From Mytilus galloprovincialis (Eukaryota > Mollusca > Bivalvia > Mytilida > Mytilidae): 64,000 nucleotides of DNA. Every line of letters starts with the position of its first letter. The first letter of the stretch is position 1. The notes beneath the pieces were generated by a model that was not told the DNA's origin, did not search any database, and saw only the letters and a list, made by a program, of their open reading frames with translations. Positions 10,382 through 22,500 of the stretch are shown here, one piece after another. The stretch covers positions 61,183,121-61,247,120 of the forward strand of contig NC_134846.1 in NCBI RefSeq assembly GCF_965363235.1, given 5' to 3'. A program made the translations under genes and the position numbers.

Positions 10382-11749
10382 CTAGGGGGATCTAGGATTT
10401 TGGAAAGGGGGCGAGGTATAATAAAAATTTTTTTAAACTTTCTTTTGCTAAAACAATATAAAATATGTGTAAAATGCACTTTTGCAACAGTTCCTGCCGC
10501 GGGACATGTATATCTTATAGTTAAAGTGTAAGGGTTGGACATGTTTGATGCCGTATTCTCCCCATTACTTGTCTATAATAAAATTATTGAAACCTTTTTT
10601 TCGCTAAAAAAACATAAAATTTGTCAGTAAAAATCTACATGGAAGATTTTCATTTGTTAAAGAGACAACAATCCGACCATAGTGGAGACAACAGCTGTAG
10701 GCCACCAAAGGTTCTTCAATGTAGTGAGAAACTCCCGCACATGAGACAAGATAGACAAACAAGCAATGTTTATCCGACACGTGTTAAGAAAGACAAACAA
10801 GTAATATTTATCCAAAAATGTTTGACACCCAACAAGGGAAGTGAGGGTTCCAAATCAACCAAGGCTACGAATGAGTAAAATGACAACGAATTTATGAATG
10901 GCGGTCAACAAATGGAGACATAAAAACCACACCAAGCAGGCAGGTTGCAGTCGTGCCTTGAAAAAGTATTCATATATAAGTGAGGCGAAACAGACACTCT
11001 GGTCAGATATGGGATTTGCATTCAAACCGTGAAACCAGTCACCGCCCCCCCCCCCCCCCAACAAAATCATGTTCATTTATTGCTAGAAATGTTTTTTTCT
11101 AATAGCAAAAAAAAAAAAAACAACAAAAAACGGACAAGATTATTGTTTTCACTGCAGATATATACAGCCAGATACTTTGTTTAAGGCAAAAATCAGACTG
11201 CCTCCGTAAATCAAATGGTTCTTACCTTAGAATCAAAATCTATCTGGAACTTACTGACTGGGGATCATTATTCAGCTGTGTTATTAATAGACTGGGGCGT
11301 GTGGGGTTAAGCATTGCTTTCGTAGGTAAATAATATTGACGTGAAACTTTTTTCACGAGATTGTAATAGAGTATTACTTTCTGTTTAGTGAAATTGTGAA
11401 ATAGAAGTCTATATGTTCTTGCTAAATCTTTTGTCATGCTTTTTATCCTCAGCCTAAGCAATGTGTTACTGTAATTTGAATTTCAAAATGACTTGAGTAC
11501 CACTTTTTCGACGCACGGGTCAACTCCACCGTAGCGAATCACATGACTTTGACATAATCCTTAATATATTACAGTAAATACGAGCGAAAAATATCTTTAC
11601 AAGTAAAGAATTGTCGCATAAAAATTAGATACACGCACGGGAAATCGCAATGTTCACGAAGTCTAGTCTGATTAATCATTGTACAAAAAACAAAAGTGCA
11701 AGCAAAAAGGGGGGCTACGCCCTCTACACCCCCTCAGGATCCACCACTG
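10382..11749. mobile_element. 1.4-kb non-autonomous element of the CAGTGGCGGA family, diverged
   Basis: It is collinear with 25879-27613. Shared blocks are TTTTGGAAAGGGGGCGAGG, CAGTTCCTG.CG.GG.CATGTAT, AAAGTGTAAGGGTTGGA, TGTATTCTCCC.ATTA, CCAACAAGGGAAGTGAGGG, GCAGGTTGCAGTC, GGGGCGTGTGGGGTTAA, CAATGTGTTACTGTAATTTGAA, and the right end CCCTCAGGATCCACCACTG. The left terminus is badly eroded (CTAGGGGGATC); CAAG flanks both sides. The open frames inside (10621-10878, 10855-11076, 11672-11884) are not shared intact with the other copy and I do not call them genes. Confidence 0.75.
10629..10745 (+). repeat. Fragment of an AACAACCCGACCA..CTCCCGCAC interspersed repeat
   Basis: The segment (AAAGAGACAACAATCCGACCA, GGCCACCAAAGGTTCTTCAA, GAGAAACTCCCGCAC) is absent from the matching position of the sister element at 25879-27613. 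It is therefore an insertion within this copy. A related piece lies at 22740-22815 and, in opposite orientation, within 35400-35700. Confidence 0.5.
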
Positions 11750-12600
11750 CAAGCACAAATTTATAGGAAAGAAATGCTGTAACAGAAAGGAGATGTCATG
11801 AGAAATGACCTTGAAACAACTTATTGAAAGAAATACATTCAATATTGTATAATACGTGACCGAGGGGAGGAACGACACCGACACAGACGGACAGACATAA
11901 TCATACTATGGCACAACAATACGACAATGTATCCTATGGTAATTCCCATGAACTAAATAATACGTTATCTGTTCATTCACAAATTTACATTACTTCAGAT
12001 GCATTGACAAACTTAGCTACAAAGTTTAAACATATAAACTTTAAAAACCAAGTCCGTCAGTATATATACTGATTAAAACAATCAAGGAAAATTCTTACAG
12101 TCGTGACAGTACTACAGCTTCTAGTATCTTGACCAACTGACCTTTATCATAGAGTTTAATTACTTTCTCTTTAGACAAAACAAATAGGCATAACTTATTT
12201 TATTACTCTACACCCCAAAACATCGTTACTTGTCTTAATTAATTTGACAGTTCAAATTTAACTGCAGATAATAAAACTAGCCATTTGTCAAATAAGCATT
12301 GCGTCATTAAATTTTCTATGTACACAAATAAACAGTTATAAAGCAAATGAGTAAGAGGTAAATATTTACAAAACATAAATATTTCAATACCGTTTTGCAA
12401 AGAGTCCTATTCATCCTAAGTTTTTTTGTGTAATTAAAAAACAATTGTTAGGCGGTTTTTCTACTTTTCTTTAGCCTTTTTCTAATTATTATTCATTACT
12501 TCAATTAATAAATTAGTATACATTTCTAAACATTATAATAAACACTATATAACATCTTAACCAGCAGCCATCCTTCACCGAGGTAAGTCGAGGCACAGAG
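11750..12600. other. No gene or recognised repeat
   Basis: This AT-rich sequence lies beyond the last exon of the Ly6-type gene. No splice-flanked coding segment, tandem array or inverted repeat was found. Confidence 0.35.
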
Positions 12601-12639
12601 ACCACGTGACAAAGAAACGGCGGGAATCGGAATCGGAAT

Positions 12640-12716
12640 TCTTGATGTTTTGAATTATGAATTATGAATTTTGAATTTTGAATTTTGAATTCTGAATGAT
12701 CCTTCTCGGCTTTCGA
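12640..12716 (-). repeat. (GAATTT)n array with CGAAAGCCGAGAAGG leader
   Basis: Read on the minus strand, the leader CGAAAGCCGAGAAGG-ATCATTC is followed by eight AAATTC-type units and then AATTCCGATTCC. The leader is identical to that of the plus-strand unit at 4054-4148. Confidence 0.6.
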
Positions 12717-12727
12717 ATAAACATGAT

Positions 12728-12822
12728 ACAAAGTATACACACAACTGACATACACATAATACAAAGTCTACACACAACTGACATACACATAATACAAAGT
12801 CTACACACAACTGACATACACT
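12728..12822. repeat. 33-bp tandem repeat, about three copies
   Basis: The unit ATACAAAGTCTACACACAAC-TGACATACACATA repeats almost perfectly. Because 33 is divisible by three, it yields periodic open frames on both strands (12655-12884) that are not genes. Confidence 0.85.
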
Positions 12823-13544
12823 CAGTTCATAGCATATGTTTGTTTCAGAAGACAAACATTTACAATGAAATGTTTAAAATGTAAAGCAGCATTCACGAGA
12901 TAAGAAACTCTTGACAAATATACATTTATAATCTATTTCGTCTGTCAACTGAAGTTTTGAAAATTGTATTTAATGTAAAATTGATATCACGAGACTTTGG
13001 TAAAATGTGTATCTACTCTTTTAAAAATATGTGTATTCTAAATATCTTCAAACAAAGTCAGATAAAAAGGATTCATTGTCTTCAACGAAATGCTTGATAA
13101 ATGAATGTACATGTTTTACTTTGTTTTGGCAACAACTTATATTACATAAGGTGATGTTTGGCGAATAAGATTGAAGGAGATTGAAGGTAATGCGTTGTTA
13201 TATGTCATTGTTCTATCCTATAGTCACTATATATATCCCAATAGATAATATAATTGATGACGTTGATTGAAGTGATCATAATCGCCTAAACACACTTCAC
13301 TCTACATTGACTGATTAACATTTTTTTTTTGTCTTGAAACCATACTTCTTAATCATGTGAATGTTGTTATACGAAGATTTCACTTTGCACACGTCATCTT
13401 GTTCTCCATGTGCCTCATTATTTTCTTTTAAAGCATAAAAATCATCAATTTAATATAATAAAAGGCACATGATGTCATCACCTTGATCGGTAAATAGATT
13501 TGGCAAAATATCAAAGAAATTAATTAGGTAAAACAATTGGTTGG

Positions 13545-16500
13545 TTACTGTTTTGTCAATAACGTCACTAGAAAACAGAAAGTCCAAACACACATATATG
13601 TTCCTAACGTGAACGAAATCGAGGCTGATCCATCTATATTACACCCTGCATACTGACAGCACGACGTACATTTCATAGTAGTCAGACCAAAGTTATGTGC
13701 TCTGCAGCCATAGTAGCATTCGGAAGTACATCTTCGTTTTATACTCGTCGTCATTCCATAAATAGTCACTTTTTCTACCTAAAATAGACACATATACTTT
13801 TTCTGCAATATCAATATTTCAATATACATATTTTTCAATATATCAATTTGGGTTTTCCGTTTCTGAAATCCTATTTTGGTCACAAAGCTCATTAAGATAC
13901 AATGTATTTAACATACCTGGCTTTCATCAAATGTTTTGGCTTGTACGTTTTTAATAAAGGTTAATCCAGAATGTTTGGTTTTAATCCTGTTCAACGTCCT
14001 TACTAATTTTTATCGTTCTTTTTTTTATTCGAGTGTTACTGATGAATGTGGAATAAAAAAATTGAAAACAACACATCTAATATTTTATTGCGTCCGAAGC
14101 GCTTTTCTGGATTTACCTTCATCAGGAACTCTCAAAGCCAAACATTTGAAATCCGAAAATGTATAAGTACCAAAAACCGTTGAAGAGCTATATGTAAAAA
14201 AATGCCTAAAATAAATAGTCAAATTCATCTAAAGCCAACATTGCCTGAGGGGGTAGAAATCTTAGTTTCTTAATAATTTCAAAATTTATAAACGGACAGT
14301 TTTTAGTAAAGTTTGTTAAATCATGCCAGTACCGGAGTACTGACTACTGAGCTGATGATACCCCCGGGGACTGATAGTCCACCAGCAGAGGTATCGACCC
14401 AGTGGTGTAAAAGAAATTGAAAACAACATGTTTAATATTTTATTGCGGCCGAAGTGCTTTTCCGGATTTACCTTCATCAGGAACGCTCAAAGCAAAACAT
14501 TTAAAATCCGAAGATGTATAAGTACCGAAACTGTTGAAGAGCTATATGTCAAAAATACCTTAAATAAATAGCCAAATTCATCTATAGCCAACTTTGCCTG
14601 AGGGAGTTGAAACCTTAGTTTCTTAATAATTTCAAAATTTATAAACGGACAATTTTAGTTAATCATGTCAGTACCGGAGTACTGACTACTGAGCTGATAA
14701 TACCCTCGGGGACTGATAGTCCACCAGCAGAGGTATCGACCCAGTGATGTAAAAAACTGAAAACAACACGTTAATAAAATATGCATAAGGCGCTCTTTAT
14801 AATAAACAAAGGCAACAGTAGTATACCGCTGTTCAAAACTCTTAAATCCATGGACAAAAAACAAAATCGGGGTAACAAACTAAAACTGAGGGAAACGCAT
14901 TAAATATAAGAGGAGAACAAAGACACAACATTAAAATGTAACACACACAGAAACGGACTAATCATTAGACAAAATCCTTTGAGAATAACAAATATAACAT
15001 CAAAACCAAATACAAGAATTTGGGATAGATAAGTACCGTGACACGTCTTATAGTAAGGTGAAGTCACACTCGAAAATAAGAGAAAACAAACGACACAACG
15101 GAAACACAACGATAAATGTAACACACACAGAAACGAACTATAATATAACAATGGTCATATTCCTGACTTGGTACAGAACATGTTTAAAGGAAAAAATGGT
15201 GGGTTGAACCTGGTTTTGTGGCATGCCAAATCTCCCTCTTTTATGGCCAAGTGAAATATAACATTAAAATGACAACAATACATTACAGGACTACAATATA
15301 AATAAATAGAACACCATAATAATAAGCCTTGTGTTTTAACTACGTAGGCGAATCAAAATTTGGTCTTTAACCATAAAATGAAGTCGATATTTTTAACAGA
15401 AACCATTAGTGAGATTCCTGTCTCGGGACAGCCACATTACTGCATCCTATTTCAATACATTGTTTTTTAAAATGATGCACACTTACAATGAGAAAGCACT
15501 ATCATTAATTGTATTTATTTACTATACAAGTCAAAATCAAGTCTTTTATTTGCTTAGTAACACCAAACGGCAAATATTCATGGCATAAACAGGACGAGTC
15601 AACAATTAATTGCTTTTAAATTAAAATTTTATTATACCGACATAACATCATCTAGAACTTTAACACTGAAAAAGCAACATTGACCTTTAGTTAATTTTAT
15701 TTCATGTTCGCTGCACTCAGAAACATATAAAATGGTGAAAACATTTATTTATTTACAAGAAACCTTAAACTTTGATAGAAAATGTCAACAGAGGTTGCAG
15801 TAAATTTTAACGATAAATGACTGTTAAATAGAAAACAAAATATGAATTGGTACTTTAAGCAATCTGAAATATTCAATTCCGAACGAACAAACTTAATGTT
15901 TCGGTAAAAAATGACGTGTAGGTATATTGTAAAATTATGAAATAACAAAGAAACAGCCAAAAACTAGTTGAGTATGATATGATATCAAGAGAATCGAACG
16001 GGACGGGCGTCACATCTCTGTTAAAATTATGTCAATAAAAAATACTTTACAACAGCTCACTATTTATGATCTGAACGGTAGAAATGTACCTCATTTAATA
16101 CTACTCGGAAACTTTACACATACTGAAACACATAGATAAATTTTAAGTAACTAAGAACAATTATCAATAAATATTAACCGGAAGCAGCATGCATTATTGA
16201 AAGTGAATGCACTTATAATTTATAAATTTTTTGGAGAGAAATTATTCATTTTAAATCGCGTTTAATCCGATTATTTATAAGCCATCCGATACATTTTGTA
16301 TAAAAATCAACAATTTGGAAGCCTGAAAAGAGATATGTAGAAACTACGACGGGTCAAGTTGTGTATCTTTCCATTATACCGCTTTGAAAATATGCAAAGC
16401 CCAAACAACATAACCCTCGTGGAATTCAACTTTCATTAACATCCTCGATTCCCATCAACTTTAGTTACATAAACCCATTGGTTTATATTTACCAATATCG

Positions 16501-19500
16501 ACTTACTGAATACCAATAAACTTTGTTGTCAGAAACCAAACTTTTGGAGCAATTAGAGCACCAATCCAAACTGTATATAGGTGAACGAGCGCATCCCCCG
16601 CCCTAATTTACAAAAGGAAAGTATTTAAAGAGGAAAACAAGTAGCCCCATAGAATCAAACTTAAATGGTGGACAAAATTAGTTTTTACCGAAAAAGGTAA
16701 CAGGTGGTTGAAAAGCAACATCAGACACGAAACAATGAAACGATAAAATCTCGTTATATATATGGTATGATACCTGCGACCTTTCATAAAAAAACACTAA
16801 AAAAGACAAAGCTGCTAAATACCTTAGGAAATGAAAGAACTGGTCAAACAATATCCACGATGTAGAATCATCTTCATTGAAATACCAGTCTACTCACTCT
16901 CAGAATACAACAAAAACAAATACCATACAACACCCGAAACTTCAGGGAACAAGACAAGAAACTAAAAGCACAAATCCACAAGGTAAATGAGAAGATCAGA
17001 AAACTGAACAAGAATGAATTAGTATGCTCGTCATTATTTAACAACGACATCATCCATAATTAAAAACCTAAAGAACTGGGACATAAACACAAGAAAAACA
17101 TTAACTTTTGGCTATACTTTGACGGGATACACTCAGGACCACTTCTAGCTAAAGTCTGGAAAACAACTGTACATGCATTAACCAACTGTTGGATTCAAGA
17201 CCAGTAAGGATTACTCTGCTTTACCTGTTATACATATCAACTACAACTAATCCAATCAGTAAGGATATCCCTTGCTACATTGGACAGCCACTCGAGATAC
17301 AATCAGTAAGGATCTCACTTGCTACATTTTACATACAATTTCAACTAACTGTTAAGGATCTCTCTTGCTACATTTTACATACAATTTCAACTTATTGGTA
17401 AGGATCTCCCTTGCTACATTTTACATACAATTTCAACTTATTGGTAAGGATCTCCCTTGCTACATTTTACATACAATTTCAACTAATTGGTAAGGATCTT
17501 CCTTGCTACACTGGACTAACACAGGAGAACAATCAGTAAGATAAAACTATAAGCCAACAACAATAAGGATCTCCCTTTAACTGTATAAACAGATAAGAAA
17601 ATCAGTCAGATTTCCATTTCTATATTAATTACACAATGAAGTACGCACTTTTACTTTTCCTGTGGAAGATCGGTAACATGGTCAAGAGAGGGAGTGTTTT
17701 GCGAATGCTGCACCATTTATCACCACCACTCATGCATCGAATTAATCACAACAGACTACGAAGTTCTATAAAGGACAAATGCGCCATTGGTGTGTTTCAA
17801 ATGCGACAGCCTAAATGTGTCTTCATTCATTTACCATACAAGAGATAGAAAACGTAAGCTATTGCAAACAACTAACAACATACCTTAGGGTTCATGGACT
17901 CTTTTAGGTCATCTAGTCCACTTGTAACAAGTAGTTCAAAAGACAAAACAATTACCAGAAATCGGTCTGATGTAAAAAAGAAAAAAACAAGAAACAAAAA
18001 ACAGTGTAAAGGATACAACACCACCATCCCACCATCCTTTAATATAAACAATAAAAATCAATCTAGAATCATGACTGTAAACTGCAGTAACATCAAAGAA
18101 AAAAGCTCTAAATTTAAAACAACACTATAATATACAAAGCTGTATATCATTATTGGCCTAGAATGTTGACTGAAAGGGGTATAAAACGAAAAGAAAAACA
18201 ACTACAGATGCTATAAAATTAGCAGAAGTATTCCCTGATAACTACACAACATATAGGAATGACAGAGGAAGCCTAGGAGGAGGTGTATTTGTCTTAGTTC
18301 ATAACAGCATGAATATCACTGAATAGTTAATAGAATGAAATTCAAAACAGTGTGGCTGTGGCCATTGATTGACTCATTAAATTCATCCATTGACTGGGAC
18401 AATTTACGTGAACGTTTGTCTGTAACGACCACTGTTAACAACGTACCTACGATAGACATTTAAACTGTGGGGTCACCAAAGGTTTCTTAACGCCTTTAAT
18501 TATAAAATAATTCGAAAAAAAAATCAGGAATAACCTTTATGTTTTGATTTATATAATTGATATAAATCAAAACATCGTGTTATTTCTGATTAATTTTTCG
18601 AATTACTTTATTCAAGTGTTGAGAACCTTTGGTGACCCCATAGTTTATGTGTCTTTAAAAAGTACACAGTGAGCAGTGATCGTTACATACAAACGTTCAC
18701 CTAAATTGTCCCAGTCAATGGATGGATTTAATGTGTCAATCAATGGCCACAGCCACACTGTTTTGAATTTCATTCTAATAAACTGCGAGATTAAATTGGT
18801 TAAGATTAAACTAAAAACTGCTCAAGACCTAAGCTTTGGCTCATTCTATATGCTACATAGAAACAAATCCCAACTAGAAGAACTGAAATAATCTCTGGAA
18901 AAATCAACAGAGGAGAACAAAATTAATAATATTATACTAGCAAGCGAATTCAACTGCAAAGACATAATCAAGGAACAACCTCTCCATTATGAAAGATGCT
19001 AAAGATCCAAAGGGTAAATGACTCCATACATCAATTTACCATCAGAACAGAATGGATCAAAAAGCTGTTACAAAATATAAACCCATCCAAAGGACCGGGT
19101 CCAGACAACATACCAAACAGAGTACTGAAACATTGGGCGAACATCTGGCACCAATAATAAAAACCATATTCTGGCGACTCTATCAGAGGATTTGAGAAAT
19201 GCCAACATATCTAGCATCTTCAAGAAAAGAGACTGACATTCGGCTGCAAGTTATAGAATGGCCTTACTGACATCTGTACCATGTAAGCTATGTGAGCACA
19301 TTATATGCTGACATCTGAAAAGCATAATGCATTGACATCGGTCAACCATGGCTTCAAATCCGGATATTCATATAAAAAAGAAGATGTGGTATGATTGCCA
19401 ATGAGACAACTATCCACAAAAGACCAAAATGACACAGACATAAACAACTATAGGTCACCGTGTTAGTCCCAACTTGCAATCACAATTCACGACATGATCC

Positions 19501-22500
19501 AGTCATATGAATACGATACAGAACACCAAGAAAACATTGCGATTCTTGATTTTTTAAAAAAGCTTTTGAAACTGTACCTCATGATCAACTCTTGCACAAA
19601 ATGGACGATCTACCAGATGCAGTTAACTCGGCAGTCTGAATATTTGCAGACGACTGTTTGCTGTACAGGAAAATCAAACCAAAATTATCACAAAAAACTA
19701 CAGAGGATCTCAAATCACTTGAAAAATGGGCCGACGACTGGTATATGCGTTTCAATGCACAAACATTTCATAGGCTATGTTTAAAAAGTAGAAGCCAATA
19801 GTTTTATAACCTAGACAACCACAAGCTAGAACAAGTGTCATCCAACGCTATATTTGGCAACACATACAGGAATTCCTTAAATGGAAAGAACAAATACATG
19901 TAACAAAGCCAATTCTACGCTATACTTACTTAGAAGGAACCAAACAACAACACTGTCCAATTGAATGCCACAAAATAGTATATAAAGCACTCGTAAGATC
20001 ACTTATGGAGTATGTATCAATTATTTGGGACACATATATGCAAAAATGACATCGATAAACTGGAATCCGTACAAATGAGAGGTACTAGATTTTTCACCAA
20101 AGTCTACAAATGAAGACAGGAAGGATGTATGACAAAATTGCTATCAGAATTTCAGCTTCCGTCCTTACAATGAAGACGTCAACAATACTGATCGTCGTTT
20201 TTAAAGTTGTTGAGGGGAAGATACCAGCACTACCTATTGGCGACCTGATTAAATTCCATAAACCAAAACTTTTAGTTATAGTTGCAAGTAATATTTCTGA
20301 ATTCATCAGAGATTCCTGTAAAATAACAATATTTATGATATATCCCACGTTATAACTTACCATACAATACATTTCAATATCTAAGCAAGGTCTCAATGGT
20401 GTGTTGTGTGGATACACTTGACAATCAGTATATGGATCCCATCTTTCTTCAAATTCTTCTTCACAGTCAAAACAAGACAGTGTTGTATTATTTCCATATC
20501 CTACAATAAGGTTTAAAAAGTATGAAAGATAATATAAAACGACATTCAATGAGTTACTTCCGTGATGGCATAAACGATTGGTTATTCTTTGAAAATAATT
20601 CATTGACTTTTAGAGGTTCAGGTTCAAAAGTTTTTGTTGAAGTTGAAGTCCAATCAACTTAAAACTTAATACACCTGTTTCTCATGATATGATCTTTCTT
20701 ATTTTAATGCCAATAAACTCATCATAGATACCAGGACTAAATTTTGTATATACGCCAGACGCGCGTTTCGTCTACAAAAGACTCATCAGTGACGCTCGAA
20801 TCCAAAAAAGTTAAAAAGGCCAAATAAAGTAGGAAGTTGAAGAGCATTATGGACCAAAATTCCTAAAAGTTTTGCCAAATACATCTAAGGTAATCCATGC
20901 CTGAGGTAGAAAAGCCTTAGTATATCAAAAGTTCAAAATTTTGTAAACAGGTAATTTATAAATACATGTATAACCATATCAATGATAATTCATGTCAGCA
21001 CAAAAAATTAGAGTTTTCATCCTTATTTTACTATCCACAGAACATCGAAAATGATAGTTGGAGTGGGGCATTCGTGTACTATGGACACTTTCTTGTTCAA
21101 TGAGCATTGTGTTAATTGGGCACTCCCATTGAAGTAAATTGTTCCTATTGTCTCCCACTGCATACTTGTGCAAAGCTGATCCTAAGGTACTGTAGTCAAG
21201 TTTTATCTAAACGTGAAAAGAGAATTGAATTATTTCTGAAATTTTTTTAGTAAATAGCTGCTGTTCAAATAAGTATATTATTTCATAAACTCCATTAGCT
21301 GGAACTGGACATACTGTATGGTCGTTTGACTGTTTAAAAAACTTTGAATCGATCTAATCTTAAATACTAAGGACTTTCTACCAAAGGAATAGAGTACTTA
21401 AGCCAAAGTCACTGGTCAGTGTTTTGTAGACGAAACATGCGTGTGGTGTAAAATTTTTTACTCCAATAGTATTGGGCTATTGTAGAAGATACATTGTAAG
21501 ATTAAATTTATTTTTCTTGAGATAATTTATTAAACAGGACGAATTTTCTCACGAAAAAAACCCCTACATTTTTAGGTTTATGTTCTAGTGAACTTAAAAA
21601 TTAATAGTGTCCGACTAGAAAAAAACGTGCTAAATAACAAAAAGACCAATAAAGAAGCGAAATGCGTTCTTGTCACCGGAACTCCCGCTAAGTTGATTTA
21701 CAATATTCTGATAAAAAATACTGTTATTGAATAATTATCTCCTTACGATACTATTGGTGAACATTTAAAAATGAATAATAACGTTTGTCATTAAGTTTTT
21801 TCTTCAAAATTCAATGCGATTTATTAAATTGATAATGATTCTCAAAAGGATTCGTTCTTGCTACGTAGTGTGAAAAGAAAAAAAGAAGAACAATAAAGAA
21901 AAAAATGTAAGTCAAAGAATGATGGAAGATGTTTTAAGGAAATAAAATAAATCATAAGTCAGGACATACAGCTAAAAGGCGAAAATAGAGGAGTCCAAAT
22001 ATTATTATGAAGAAAACAAAGAATGGAACCTGACTCCACTGAAAACCCGATGAGAACATGTTCTTTTGGGAGTGTGAGCAGCTTATGCTCCAGTAGTAAC
22101 ATCTATTAAATAACTCAAAATTAAAAGGACAGAAAAGAAATTACGAGAAAATAAGGTATATTCTTAGCAGCGACAAATAAAACATGGTAACGGTATCTTG
22201 GACACAACATTTCATTGATTAAATGATGTAGTCCGCAAATCGTTCGATAGTTGATATGCACATTGTGATTATCGACATGAAGGGCAGAAGCTCTTTTCAC
22301 AAAAAAAAAAAAAAAAAAATATGTATATATTAAAAATAGAATAACTCATCTCAAACCTACGATAAATTTTAATCGCAAGATTTGTTTGTGAAAAGAGTCG
22401 CAGGAATTTAGACTGACATTGGAAAAAAAGGTTATGTTGAAGAGTGGAAGAAAGTTTGCCTTGCAAAAGCCCTCTTAGAAACATTACTTATGCATTAGAA

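Larger units (their letters stand above)
16700..20275 (+). mobile_element. Broken LINE: SGNH-like piece, PHD finger, endonuclease and reverse transcriptase remains
   Basis: The element is antisense to the Ly6-type gene. Domains in order: RCRIIFIEIPVYSL and FDGIHSGPLLAKVW (16850-17165), where DGIH resembles the DxxH block of SGNH-type hydrolases; a PHD-type zinc finger at 17660-17830 (CGRSV..GVFCECCTIYHHHSC.. LVCFKCDSLN); an AP-endonuclease start (MTVNCSNIKEKSSKF) at 18071, with GGGVFVLVHNSMN at 18278-18315 and NKINNIILASEFNCKD at 18920-18965; reverse transcriptase NPSKGPGPDNIPNRVLKHW at 19080, IAILDF, and FADDCLLYRK at 19643; and the C-terminal tail ending near 20270. It has several stops and frameshifts and lacks the reverse-transcriptase stretch between HKMD and FADD. 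A palindromic MITE (18333-18775) and a SINE-like tail (19373-19465) are inserted in it. Confidence 0.85.

Noticed and set aside
18676-18891. Open frames reading SPKLSQSMDGFNVSINGHSH here and in minus orientation at 37064-37288
   Set aside because: They are the arms of the palindromic MITE. The shared peptide comes from shared repeat DNA.
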